A program made the translations under genes and the position numbers. This document shows, piece by piece, positions 10,816-20,404 of a stretch of DNA of 64,000 nt. The notes beneath the pieces were generated by a model that saw only the letters and a program-made list of their open reading frames with translations, did not search any database and was not told where the DNA came from. Source of the DNA: Lunularia cruciata (lineage: Eukaryota > Streptophyta > Marchantiopsida > Lunulariales > Lunulariaceae); assembly GCA_948567375.1 (NCBI GenBank), contig OX419762.1, positions 43,629,034-43,693,033 of the forward strand, written 5' to 3'. The first letter of the stretch is position 1. Each line of letters begins with the position of its first letter.

Positions 10816-13293
10816 TATTCTCCCACTGCTAGAAGGTGACGTCCTTGTCGCCAATGAAACTTCAAACTCTTGGATGGTTAGTTGTGTATTTTGGGGATGA
10901 GAAAGAGGTTCCCATGTGGCATCATGAAGGGGATACCCTTTCCAAAGGACCTTGTACTATGTATGTTATCAACGACCGCATTGAATGTGGCAACATGTAA
11001 GGATACAATCAACTTTGTACTCCTCATGATCATTGATAGGGATAGGAGGAGGGGGAAGTTGAACTCAAGAGGAAAAAGAAGAGGGGTTAGGAAAAAAAGG
11101 TTTTTAACTAGAAAACATGAAAGATAGGATGGATGCGCATATGACAAGGTAAGGCAAGTTGGTAAGCAACTTGAGAGATAATTTGGATGACATCAAAGGG
11201 TCCTATCCAATTAGAGGCAAGTTTACAAACTTGGGTATCAAGTGGGAGAGGGAGATTACTAGATGAGAGCATGACCTTATCACCAACTTGAAAGATGAGA
11301 TCACGATGATGGTGATCCGCATATTGTTTCTGCTGATTGTGAGCAACAAGAAGATGAGATTTGGCTTGTTGGAGGGATTGGGAGATGATGGTCAAGAAGG
11401 TAGAAATATAAGGGACATGAGATAGAGGAGGAGCAAGAAGGGAATCTAGAACAAGTAGGTCTTGGTCAAAATTGAGAGAGAAAGGAGAGAATCCAATGCT
11501 TGCATGTTTAGAATTATTGTATGCAAACTCCAATTGCAAGACATTCATCCCAATTGGTATGGTGAATTTTTACAAAGGCACAAGGCATATCTTCCAAGGT
11601 GCAATTTGCATGTTCCATTTTTCCATCAGTTTGAGTATGATAAGCCATGGACAAAGCAAGCTTGGTGATAAGTATTTGGATGAATGCTTGCCAAAACTTT
11701 CTAGTGAAGCAAGGATCACAATCGGAGATGAGTACACACTGCATCCTATGATGCTTGGATATATTATCAAAGTAGTTTTGCGCCAAGGTTGGAGCATCCA
11801 TAGTATCAACCATTGGTGCTAAGTGGATTTGCTTACTAAGCTTATCCACAAACACCACAATTGTTGTGTGACCTTGCTTTGTCTTGGGCAAGGAGGTGAT
11901 GAGATCTAAGCTTATATATTCCCAATGAGTAGATGGAATGGAGAGTGGTTGAAGGAGTTCACTTGGTTTCTGGTTACTAGCCTTGTTGCATTGGCAACTC
12001 TCACATGATCGGACAAACTCTGAAACATCTTGTGCAATGTTGGGCCACCACCATTGTCATTAGAGGGTACTCAAGGTGTTTTCCATACCCATGTGACCAA
12101 CAATTGGTAAATCATGGGCTTCTTGAAGGCGCACAAGTTGGAGATCACCTTTGGCTAGAAATAGATTTGGATCTCATGGAATATAAGGCCTTCCTTGAAG
12201 GAGAAGTTGTTGTACTCCTTGTTGCATGCTGTTAGATTACCATGTACCATTTGGAAGAAGGGATCTTGTTATAGAGCTAACCAAAACTTGTTTTGGGCCT
12301 TGGAGTCAATTGACACCGTCGTAATTGCTACCGTGATGAGAGGCAGAGCCTTCAAATCAGGTCATCATGATAGAGTATCAAGGATGACATGGAACCAACT
12401 TGGGTTGTACTCAAGTTTGATGTTAAAAAATTGGAGTTGCTCTTCCATTGATGATGTTGAATCTTCATGTGTTCCAAGTGTAAGGTCTGAAACAATGGTT
12501 TGTGATCAATTTGCATGATCACTTGTTTCTCGATTAGATAATGCCTCCATACTTTGGTGGCATATACCATTACAAGTTGTTCTTGATCTCAAGCTGAGTA
12601 ATTTCTTTCAGTTGTATTTAGTTGGCGAGACACAAAGGCAATGGGATATAGTCTATTTGGGAATTCTTGTTGCAACACGACTCCAATTGCAAAGTTAGAA
12701 GCATCAAAATCAACCACACAAGGTAATTAAGGATCATATGGTTGAAGAATGGGTCTTGAAGACACTATATGTTTCAACTTCTGGAATGCTTCTTTGTGTT
12801 GGGTGTTCCATTGGAAGCCCCAATTCTTCCCTAAGAGGTCAATCAATGGTGCAGTCATATGAACATAATAGTGGATGAACCGTTGGTAAAAACTGGCCAA
12901 TCCATCAAATGCCCGTACTTTTGTAGCATCTTCTAGAGAAGGCTAATCAATAATGGCCTTGATTTTCTCCTCTTCCACCTTGATCTCCTTTGATGAGATC
13001 TTGTGACCCAAGAAGGTAACTTCCTTTTACCAAAAGGCAAAATTTGACTTTTTGCAATAAAATTTCTATTGTCGTAGTCATCTTAGGACTTCTTGCATGT
13101 GATTCACATATTTTGCCTTTGTCTTGCTATAGATTAAGATATCATCCAAAAACACCACCACATACCAATTAATAGTCCATCCAACACCCAATGCATCTGG
13201 TCCATGAAGACTGTTGGAGCATTAGTGAGCCCGAAAGGTAGAACTCTCCACTCAAAATGCCCATACTTTGTACAAAAGGCAGTCTTTTGCACA
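10816..13293 (-). pseudogene. Element D pol remnant: RT C-terminus, RNase H, integrase, chromodomain
   Basis: Reading leftward from 13293, conceptual fragments match element E in the same order: RT end and RNase H (about 13290-12350), integrase zinc-binding and core regions (about 12340-11514, including HTTIVVFVDKLSKQIH) and the C-terminal integrase/chromodomain region (about 11548-10830). Stops and frameshifts are more numerous than in E, as expected for the older host element. The RT reading frame is split at 13294-13298 by the insertion of E and resumes at 18906. Confidence 0.8.
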
Positions 13294-13298
13294 TCCTC
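13294..13298. other. Target-site duplication of element E, left (TCCTC)
   Basis: TCCTC directly abuts the TG of the left LTR and is repeated at 18906-18910 directly after the terminal ..TTACA. D's RT sequence reads continuously across the junction once E and one TCCTC copy are removed. Confidence 0.95.
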
Positions 13299-13400
13299 TG
13301 TAAAAGACCAAAACCGAGGAGAGAAATTGGAGAATGGAAACTCACATTAGGACACTTGAATGAGGGAAAACTCCAAATGCCTAGCATGAGCTTTGGCTTT

Positions 13401-13412
13401 GGTATTTATAGG
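13401..13412 (-). promoter_or_regulatory. TATA box in element E LTR
   Basis: CCTATAAATACC on the minus strand; conserved in the other E LTR (18582-18593) and, as TATAAATA, in the LTRs at 20163 and about 31117. It lies 20 bp downstream, in transcription sense, of the heat-shock-element-like array. Confidence 0.6.
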
Positions 13413-13431
13413 TAGCATACAAGGCCCTTGA

Positions 13432-13621
13432 GAAGCTTCTCAAGAAGCTTCCTCAAGCCGCTTTCTTAGAGTGCAAGCCAAGTTAACTAGGAAGCTTCTC
13501 AAGAAGCTTCCTTTTAGAAGCCGCCTACTTGGCGTGCAAGCTAAGCTAGTTGGAAGCTTCTAGAAGCTTCCTTCTAGAAGCTACTTACTTAAGGTACAAG
13601 CTAAGCTAATCGGGAAGCTTC
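13432..13621 (-). promoter_or_regulatory. Heat-shock-element-like GAA/TTC array in element E LTR
   Basis: GAAGCTTC occurs at 13432, 13444, 13491, 13503, 13553, 13563 and 13614. The pair at 13553-13570 forms GAAGCTTCTAGAAGCTTC, four inverted GAA/TTC units at exact 5-bp spacing, which fits the heat-shock factor consensus nGAAnnTTCnnGAAn. A further TTCTAGAA starts one base later (13572). The whole array lies 20-210 bp upstream of the LTR TATA box. Binding or heat response is inferred from the motif only. Confidence 0.55.
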
Positions 13622-13724
13622 CCAAGAAACTCCCTAGATACTTCTAGAATATTCTAGGCTAATTTGTCTTATGTGCTACTTTGTGAGCTTGACTGACTTC
13701 ATCGCTAAACTCCATATTGTTACA

Positions 13725-13738
13725 TATTCCCCCGCTGC
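13725..13738 (-). other. Polypurine tract of element E
   Basis: On the minus strand this reads AGCAGCGGGGGAATA directly before the LTR, the expected place for plus-strand priming. The corresponding tract of element A1 is at 30789-30803. Confidence 0.65.
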
Positions 13739-14303
13739 TAGTTGGTGACGTCCTCATTGCCAGTGAAGCTTCAAATTCTTGGATGGCCGTTTGTGCATTG
13801 TGGAGGTGAGATAAAGGTTCCCAGGTGGCATCATGAAGGGGATACCCTTTCCAAAGGACCTTGTACTCCGTATGTTGGTGACGGCCTTGTTGAATGTGGC
13901 GACGTGCAAAGATACGATCAACTTTGTACTCCTCATGATCATTGATAGGGATAGGAAGAAGGGGAGGTTGGACTCGAGAGGAAAAGGAAGAGGGGTTATG
14001 AACAAAGGGTTTCAACTTGGAAACATGAAAGATAGGATGGATACACATGTGACAAGGCAAGGCAAGACGATAAGCAATAGGAGAGACAATTTGGGTGATA
14101 TCAAAGGATCCTATCCAATTAGGGGCAAGTTTACAAACTTGGGTATCAAGTGGAAGAGGGAGGTTACTAGAGGATAGCATGACTTTATCACCGACTTCAA
14201 AGGTGAGATCTTGACGATGGTGGTTTGCATATTGTTTTTTGCAATTCTGAGCAACAAGGAGGTGAGACTTGGCTTGTTGGAGAGATTGAGATATAGTGGT
14301 CAA
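13739..14303 (-). pseudogene. Element E integrase C-terminus and chromodomain
   Basis: The 214-codon minus-strand frame ending at 13659 covers the integrase C-terminal region (VGDKVMLSSSNLPL) and, at residues ~126-180 (about 13928-13764), a chromodomain with YKVDRIFARR, EYKVLWKGYPLHDATWEP and a final helix. A chromodomain after integrase defines the chromovirus branch of Ty3/Gypsy and is thought to direct insertion to marked chromatin. The frame is open through the polypurine tract and about 20 codons into the LTR. It is separated by a frame break from the integrase core upstream, so the polyprotein is broken. Confidence 0.85.
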
Positions 14304-15300
14304 GAATGTGGAAGTATGAGGAACCTAAGATGGAGGGGGAGCAAGAAGAGAATCTGGAACAAGTGGATCTTGGCCAAAATTGAGAAAGAAAGGAGAGAAT
14401 CCGGTGCTTGCCTGTTTGGAATTGTTGTAGGTAAATTTGGCAATAGCAAGACATTCATCCTCCAATGTACAATTTGCACGTTTGGTTTGTCCATCAGTTT
14501 GAGGATGATAGGCCATGGACAAAGCAAGCTTGGTGCCGAGTATTTGAAAGAGTGCTTGCCAAAACTTCCCGGTAAAGCAAGGATCACGATCGGAGATGAG
14601 TACGCGTGGCATTCTATGATGCTTGAAGACATTGTCAAAGTAGATTTGCGCTAAGGTTGGAGCATCCACAGTATCACAGGTTGGTGCCAAGTGGATTTGC
14701 TTACTAAGCTTATCCACAAACACCACGATAGCGGTGTGTCCTTGTTTTGTCTTTGGCAAGGATGTGATGAGATCCACGCTCACATGCTCCCAACAAGCTG
14801 ATGGAATGGCAAGCAGTTGAAGGAGTCCACCCGGTTTCTGGTTGGTGGCCTTGTTATGTTGGCAGCTCTCACACGATTGGACAAATTCTTGAATATCCTA
14901 TGTCATGTTGGGCCACCACCATTGACGTTGGAGGGTACCCAAGGTCTTGTCCACACCCATGTGACCAGCGATGGGTAAATCATGGGCTTCTTGAAGGCGC
15001 ACAAGTCAAAGATCACCTTTGGCTGGAACATAGATCTGGTACGCATGGAATAGAAGGCCTTCCTTGAAGGAGAAGGTGTTGTACTCTTTGTCACCTGTTG
15101 TTAGCCGATCATGTACCATTTGGAAGAAGGGATCTTGCTGTAGAGCTATACAAAACTTGTTATGAATCTTGGGATCAATTGACACCATCGTAATTGCTAC
15201 CGTGATGAGAGGAAGAGACTTCAAATCAGGTCGTCGTGATAGAGCATCAAGGATGACATGGAACCGACCTGGTGTGTACTCAAGTTTGATGTCAAACAAT
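14304..15300 (-). pseudogene. Element E integrase core
   Basis: Minus-strand fragments at 15299-15006 and 14783-14325 contain the end of RNase H (PGRFHVILDALSRR), the integrase N-terminal side, and the catalytic core. The first Asp lies in MSVDLITSLPKTKQGH, the second in VLISDRDPCFTGKFW, and the region of the third acidic residue follows AYHPQTDGQTKRAN, where family members usually have an E in NR.LE. Integrase would join the cDNA to host DNA. Frame changes near 14790-15000 disable it. Confidence 0.85.
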
Positions 15301-15968
15301 TGGAGTTGCTCTTCCCATCAATGATGTCGACTCTTCATGTGCTCTAGGTGTAAGGTCTGCAACAATGGCTTGTGATCAGATCGCATGATCACTTGTTTCC
15401 CCAAGAGATAATGCCTCCATACCTTGGTGGCATATACCATTGCAAGTTGTTCCCGATCTCAAGCAGAGTAATTTCTTTCAGCTGTATTTAGTCGGTGAGA
15501 CACAAAGGCAATAGGATGTAGTCCATTTGGAAACTCTTGTTGCAACACAACTCCAATTGCAAAGTTAGAAGCATTAAAATCAACCCCACAAGGTAGTTGA
15601 GGATCATATGGTTGAAGAATGGGTCTTGAAGACACCATATGCTTTAACCTTTGGAATGCTTCTTCATGCTTGGTGGTCCATTGGAAGCTCAAGTTCTTTC
15701 CCAAGAGGTCAGTCAATGGTGCAGCCACATGAGCATAATAGAGGATGAACCGTCGGTAAAAACTGGCCAATCCATTGAATGCTCGTACTTCGGTAGCATC
15801 CTTTGGGGTAGGCCAATCAGTAATGGCCTTGATCTTCTCTTCTTCCATCTTGATCCCCTCTGATGAGATCTTATGACCCAAGAAGGTAACCTCCTTCTGC
15901 CAAAAAGCATACTTTGACTTCTTGTAGTAAAATTTCCACTGTCGTAGTCGTCTTAGGACTTCTCGCAC
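15301..15968 (-). pseudogene. Element E RT thumb and RNase H
   Basis: The frame at 15968-15459 covers the RT thumb and connection region (VTFLGHKISSEG, FNGLASFYRRFI) and the RNase H start (GVDFNASNFAIGVVLQQ, FVSHRLNTAERNYS). After a stop near 15459 the RNase H continues in the same general frame to about 15300 (SDHKPLLQTLHLEH). One stop separates this segment from the RT core upstream at 15969-15980. Confidence 0.85.
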
Positions 15969-16238
15969 ATGATTCTTGTGTTATGCCTCTGTCCTACTAT
16001 AGATTAAGATATCATCTAAGAACACTACCATGGACTGATCCAATAGTCCCTCCAACACCCGATGCATCTGATCCATGAAGACTTCTAGAGCATTAGTGAG
16101 TCCAAAAGGTAGAACTCTCCACTCAAAATGTCCATACCTTGTGCAAAAGGCAGTCTTTTGCACGTCCTCTCCTTCAATAGGAATTTGCCAATAGCCGCTA
16201 AGAAGATCTAGCTTGGAAAAGTAGCGTGCTCCACTTAA
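15969..16238 (-). pseudogene. Element E reverse transcriptase core
   Basis: Contains [13 protein letters not shown] and [11 protein letters not shown]; the latter is the catalytic (Y/F)xDD-type motif of Ty3/Gypsy RT. Upstream the frame joins the protease/RT N-terminal frame, but a TAA at about 16238 replaces the codon for a Gln that relatives have before LSGA, consistent with a C-to-T change. Confidence 0.85.
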
Positions 16239-17282
16239 TCAATCAAGCAGGTCATTGATCCAAGGCAAGGGATATGCATTCTTCACGGTTTGCTTATTGA
16301 GCCCACGGTAATCAATACTGAAACGAAGTCCTCCATCCTTCTTTGGAACAAATAGTATCGGTGCTCCCCACGGAGAGGTACTATGTTGTATGAAATCCTT
16401 CTCCAACAACTTTGTAAGTGGTGTTCGCAACTCCTCCAACTCCTTTGGTGAGAGCCGATAGATAGGTCTACTCACTAGAGTACTCCCTGGCAATAACTCA
16501 ATCTTGAAGGGCATACCTCGATCAGAGGGTAATCCCTTTGGCAGATCATCTGGAAACACATTTGCAAACTCCTGAACTATCTGATCAACCGTTGCTTGAT
16601 GCGGCATCTGGCCCTCCTCAGATTGTTCTTGTGCAATCGGCTTGATCCACACCGCGAATACAAACTTATCTTCCTCCAAAGCTTGCTCTATGGCTGCTTC
16701 ATTAACAAACTTCCCTTCTAGGGACTCATCTCTCTTCCAAGCTTGCTCCATGGTTGCCTTCTTGGCAAACTTCCCATCTTGGGACTCATCTCCCTTCCAG
16801 ATTTGCTCTATGGCTACCTTCTCAACAAACTTCCCATCTTGGGATTGACTATTCTTAGGTGTCTTACTCAGAGGTGCCAGACAACCTAATTGGAAATTCC
16901 TACCTTGGTGTTGTACTTGAATTTGACATCGGGTCCAATCAAATTGAACCTTATGACGTTCAAGCCAAGGTAGACCCAGAATGATATCATAGTGTAGATG
17001 TGCCACTACAAACCTCATACACTCCAAATACTCCTTCCCAATCTTGAAGGTAACAAGATGCGAGGTGCGGAATGTAGAACCTTTTCTACCATCCGCCATC
17101 ATCAAACTACTTCCAATCATTGGCTTGAAAGGAATACCCAATTCCTTTGCTACTTGCATAGATATGCAATTCTTTGAACTTCCAGAATCAACCAAAATCC
17201 TACAACCCCGATTAGATATCGTACCTTGCAAGTGAAGCAAACTTGCATAAGTCGAGCCTTCAATCCCATTGGAACTAATCAA
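16239..17282 (-). pseudogene. Element E protease and RT N-terminal region
   Basis: A 347-codon minus-strand frame, the longest clean piece of E. The aspartic protease active site is [13 protein letters not shown] near 17200, followed by the flap-like region. A linker with three imperfect repeats of about 20 residues (DGKF(V/A)..A..EQ.W/LK.DES) spans about 16860-16680. The RT fingers begin at '[18 protein letters not shown]' near 16370. The linker repeat also survives in element D (19540-19400). Broken downstream by the stop near 16238. Confidence 0.9.
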
Positions 17283-17308
17283 ACTCCCAGTAGGCGGCTC
17301 AAAAACTC

Positions 17309-18208
17309 CTACTGGGATTCTTTGTTTCCCTGATCATTCTGTTCCACAAACTCCATCTGGGCAACTTGTCGAGGTTGCCCATTCCTAAGTGGACATTCAG
17401 CAATGCGATGTCCAACTTGGCGACAATAAAAGCAACCTCCATTTTGTCGTAATCTTTCTCTATCTGCTATGCCAAGTGGTCTTTGTTGGATAGCATCAAT
17501 CTCCATTGGTACCGGTTCTTCCACTCGTGGTACTGGTAGGTTTTGTGTAGGTCGAGGTCGAGACCAAGTTGTGGCAACTAAGGAATCAAAACGCTTAGCC
17601 AATTGCATGGCTTCTTCTACGTTTTGTGGCTCTCGCATGGTCACCTCCAATCTGGTTTGTGACTTCAATCCTCACACAAATTGATCCAGAACTTCACCTT
17701 CTTGGATATCTGGAATTTGCATGATGATATTCTGAAATTGTGTGATGTAGCTTCTCATCGAGCCAATTTGCCTCAACTCTGCCAATTTATCTCGTGCAGC
17801 TTGGGTGACATTTATAGTCTGAAATTGACCAAGTATTGCATCCTTGAATTCTGCCCATGTCAAAATTGGTGTAACAATTTGTCGTTCAACTCTTTCTACT
17901 CGAAATCACCACCAAATTTTTGCCACGCCGTCCAACTAGCTAGAAGCCAAGAGAATTTGTTTCTACTTGTCTTGAAGATTGGTGGCTTCAAAGTAATGTT
18001 CACAGTCAAACACAAAATTCTCCATTGTGCCTGGAAGATTCTTGCCTTCAAACACCTTGGGTTTCAAACATCAAATGCGATCTTCTCCATCTTGAACTGG
18101 CACTCTGTCTATCTGTTCTCGTCGTTGTTGGTCTCGCTTATCCAACAATCGAGTAAGATGCTCGATTTGTTGTTGCATTGCAAGGATAACATCCGGTATT
18201 GCTGCCAT
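17309..18208 (-). pseudogene. Element E gag with zinc knuckle
   Basis: Starts at an ATG (18208) followed by AAIPDVILAMQQQ, a capsid-like region (WAEFKDAILGQF, QIGSMRSYITQFQ, near 17860-17720) and a CCHC zinc knuckle CFYCRQVGHRIAEC near 17430. Several stops interrupt it (about 18070-17930 and near 17672). At most of these sites the sister copy A1 has Arg or Gln codons, so they are decay, not original signals. Gag would form the virus-like particle. Confidence 0.85.
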
Positions 18209-18241
18209 TGCTACTACTCTATTCCACTACCCTCAATTTAT

Positions 18242-18457
18242 CTAGTTGATTAACACATAGATACAACACATCCACCGTTCTCCATAAGTTACAACTGGAA
18301 GTATCAAAGGTTCCTCTGACACGGTGATCATATATAGAAAATCCTGCCCAAAGCGTGAGGTGATGAATTGTGTGAAATGATGCTTTGGTAATATTTGGAC
18401 ATGAAAGTCACAATGGTTTGGCAGAAGTGGATTTGGTGGTCCATAAATTCCATCCAT
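18242..18457 (-). pseudogene. Conserved leader ORF between primer site and gag, element E
   Basis: A 71-codon frame beginning MDGIYGPPNPLLPNH lies directly after the primer site and before gag. The same peptide, allowing substitutions, opens at the same place in A1 (27060-27240) and in the F fragment (20300-20404). It has no recognised domain. It may be an upstream ORF or the true gag N-terminus joined by a frame change; the sequence alone does not decide. Confidence 0.5.
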
Positions 18458-18465
18458 CCCATTCT

Positions 18466-18479
18466 TGCTCTAATACCAA
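18466..18479 (-). other. Primer-binding site of element E (initiator Met tRNA type)
   Basis: On the minus strand the LTR end TTTTACA is followed by TTGGTATTAGAGCA, one change from the initiator-Met-tRNA primer site TGGTATCAGAGC. The unmutated form TTGGTATCAGAGTA is present in F (20275) and A1 (27036). Confidence 0.85.
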
Positions 18480-18905
18480 TGTAAAAGACCGAAACCGAGG
18501 AGAGAAATAGGAGAATGGAAACTCACATTGGGACACTTGAATGAAGGAAAACTCCAAATGCCTAGCATGAGCTTTGGCTTTGGTATTTATAGGTAGCATA
18601 CAAGGCCCTTGAGAAGCTTCTCAAGAAGCTTCCTCAAGCCGCTTTCTTAGAGTGCAAGCCAAGTTAACTAGGAAGCTTCTCAAGAAGCTTCATTCTAGAA
18701 GCCGCCTACTTGGCGTGCAAGCTAAGCTAGTTGGAAGCTTCTAGAAGCTTCTTTCTAGAAGCTACTTACTTAAGGTGCAAGCTAAGCTAACCGGGAAGCT
18801 TCCCAAGAAGCTTCCTAGATACTTCCGGAATATTCTAGGCTAATTTGTCTTATGTGCTACTTCGTGAGCCTGACTGACTTCATCGCTAAACTCCATATTG
18901 TTACA
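18480..18905 (-). mobile_element. Element E 5' LTR (426 bp)
   Basis: Partner of the LTR at 13299-13724 with identical length and about 96.5% identity by eye. It keeps the TATA box (18582-18593) and the heat-shock-element-like array (18613-18802), including the perfect four-unit GAAGCTTCTAGAAGCTTC at 18734-18751, and adds one more GAAGCTTC near its upstream end. The target duplication TCCTC follows at 18906-18910. Confidence 0.95.
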
Positions 18906-19670
18906 TCCTCCTTATCAATGAGGGTTTGCTAATAGCCGCTTCAAAGACCCAATTTGGGAAAGTATCATGCTCCACTCAATTGATCAAGCAAGTCATCAAT
19001 CTGAGGCAAGAGATCTTCTTACTTCACTATTTACTTATCGAACCCATGGTAATCAATACAAAAACAAAGTCCTCCATCTTTCTTTGAAACAAATAGTACC
19101 AATGTTCCCCAAGGTGAGGTACTATGTCATATGAAGTCCTTCTCCAATAACTTTGTAAGTGTTGTTCACAACTTTTCCAACTCCTTTGGTGAGAGCCTAT
19201 CGATTGGTCTACTCATTGGAGTACTCCTTGGCAATAACTCAATCTTGAAGGCCATATCACAATCGGAAGGTAATCCCTTTGGCAGATCATCCGGAAACAT
19301 GTCCATGAATTCCTTAAATATCTGATCAACCATTGCTTGATGAGGCTCTTGGCCCTCCTCAGATTGTTCTTGTGTAATTGGCTTGATCCACACCACAAAA
19401 ACAGACTTCTCTTCCTCCAGAGCTTGCTCTATGGCTGCTTCACTAACAAACTTCCCATCTAGGGACTCATCTCTCTTCAAAGCTTGCTCCATGGTTGCCT
19501 TCTTGGCAAACTTCCCATCTTGGGAATCATCTCTCTTCAAGGCTTGCTCTATGGCTATCTTCTTGACAAACTTCTCGTTTTGGTTTGATTATTTTTAGGT
19601 GTCTTACTCAAAGATGTTAGACAACCTAATCAGAAATATCTACCTTGATGTTGTACTTGAATTTGTCATG
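18906..19670 (-). pseudogene. Element D remainder: RT N-terminus and protease-RT linker
   Basis: Resumes element D's RT exactly where it stopped at 13293, beginning with the second TCCTC. The minus-strand frame 19540-19166 matches E's linker and RT start ([48 protein letters not shown]). At 19670 it jumps to leader sequence near the primer site, so roughly 1.5 kb covering gag and the protease active site is deleted relative to E. Confidence 0.8.
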
Positions 19671-19849
19671 TACGGAAATGGATTTGGTGGTCCATGAATT
19701 CCATCCATCCCATTCTTACTTTGATACCAATGTAAAAGTCCAAGACTAAGGAAAGAAAGAGGAGAATGGAAGCTCACATTGGGACACTTGAAGAAGAAAA
19801 AACTCTGAATGCCTAGCATGACCTTTGGCTCTTGTATTTATAGTCATAC
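19671..19849 (-). mobile_element. Element D leader, primer site and truncated 5' LTR
   Basis: Minus-strand primer site TTGGTATCAA is at 19730-19721, next to an LTR that starts TGTAAAAG at 19731. The LTR ends abruptly at 19849 after about 119 bp, where an oppositely oriented complete LTR begins. The truncated LTR and leader are an inverted repeat of 20150-20330. Confidence 0.8.
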
Positions 19850-20274
19850 TATAACAATATGGAGTTTAGCGATGAAGTTAGTAGGGCTAATGAAGTAGCA
19901 AATAAGACAAATTAACCTAGAATATTCCAAAAGTATCTAGAAAGCCTCTTGGGAAGCTTCTTGGTTAGCTTAGTTTGCACCTCAAGTAAGTAGCTTCTAG
20001 AAGGAAGCTTCTTGAAGGTTCCAACTAGCTTAGCTTGCATGCCAAGTAAGCGACTTCTAGAAGGAAGCTTCTTGAGAAGCTTCCCAATTAACTTGGCTTG
20101 CACTCCAAGAAAGTGGCTCAAAAAGCTTCTTGAGAAGCTACTCAAGAGCCTTATATGATCCCTATAAATACAAGAGTCAAAGCTCATGCTAGGCATTTGG
20201 ATTTTTCACTCATTTAATTGTCCCAATGTAGGCTTCCTTTCTCTTATTTTTGTCCTTGGTCACGGTCTTTTACA
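19850..20274 (+). mobile_element. Family A LTR, copy F (425 bp, plus strand)
   Basis: A full-length LTR from TATAACAATATGG (one change from TGTAACA) to TTTTACA, oriented opposite to element D and abutting D's truncated LTR with no spacer. TATA box TATAAATA at 20163-20170; GAAGCTTC words with intervening TTCTAGAA lie upstream of it (about 19966-20130). It is followed by an intact primer site but only about 130 bp of leader, so the rest of element F is gone. Confidence 0.85.
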
Positions 20275-20404
20275 TTGGTATCAGAGTAGGAATGGGATGG
20301 ATGGAATTTATGGACCACCAAATCCACTTCTGCCAAACCATTAGGATTTTCATGTCCAGATATTATCCAAGCATCATTTCACCCAATTCATCACCTCGAT
20401 ATGA
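20275..20404 (+). pseudogene. Element F primer site and truncated leader ORF
   Basis: TTGGTATCAGAGTA at 20275-20288 is an initiator-Met-type primer site. The leader frame starts MDGIYGPPNPLLPNH and matches E until about 20404, where the sequence switches to family B gag-like coding. The junction is a rearrangement breakpoint; no LTR edge is present. Confidence 0.7.

Larger units (their letters stand above)
13299..13724 (-). mobile_element. Element E 3' LTR (family A chromovirus, 426 bp)
   Basis: Plus-strand edges are TGTAAAAGACC and ATATTGTTACA. It has the same length as the partner LTR at 18480-18905. By eye I count about 15 substitutions in 426 bp (about 96.5% identity), mostly transitions, so E is the youngest recognisable insertion here. 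It contains a TATA box (13401-13412, CCTATAAATACC on the minus strand) and seven GAAGCTTC octamers upstream of it. The pol frame of E runs about 20 codons into this LTR. Confidence 0.95.

Noticed and set aside
11462..11822. Plus-strand frames inside element D
   Set aside because: Antisense to the D integrase remnant, which has clear motifs on the minus strand.
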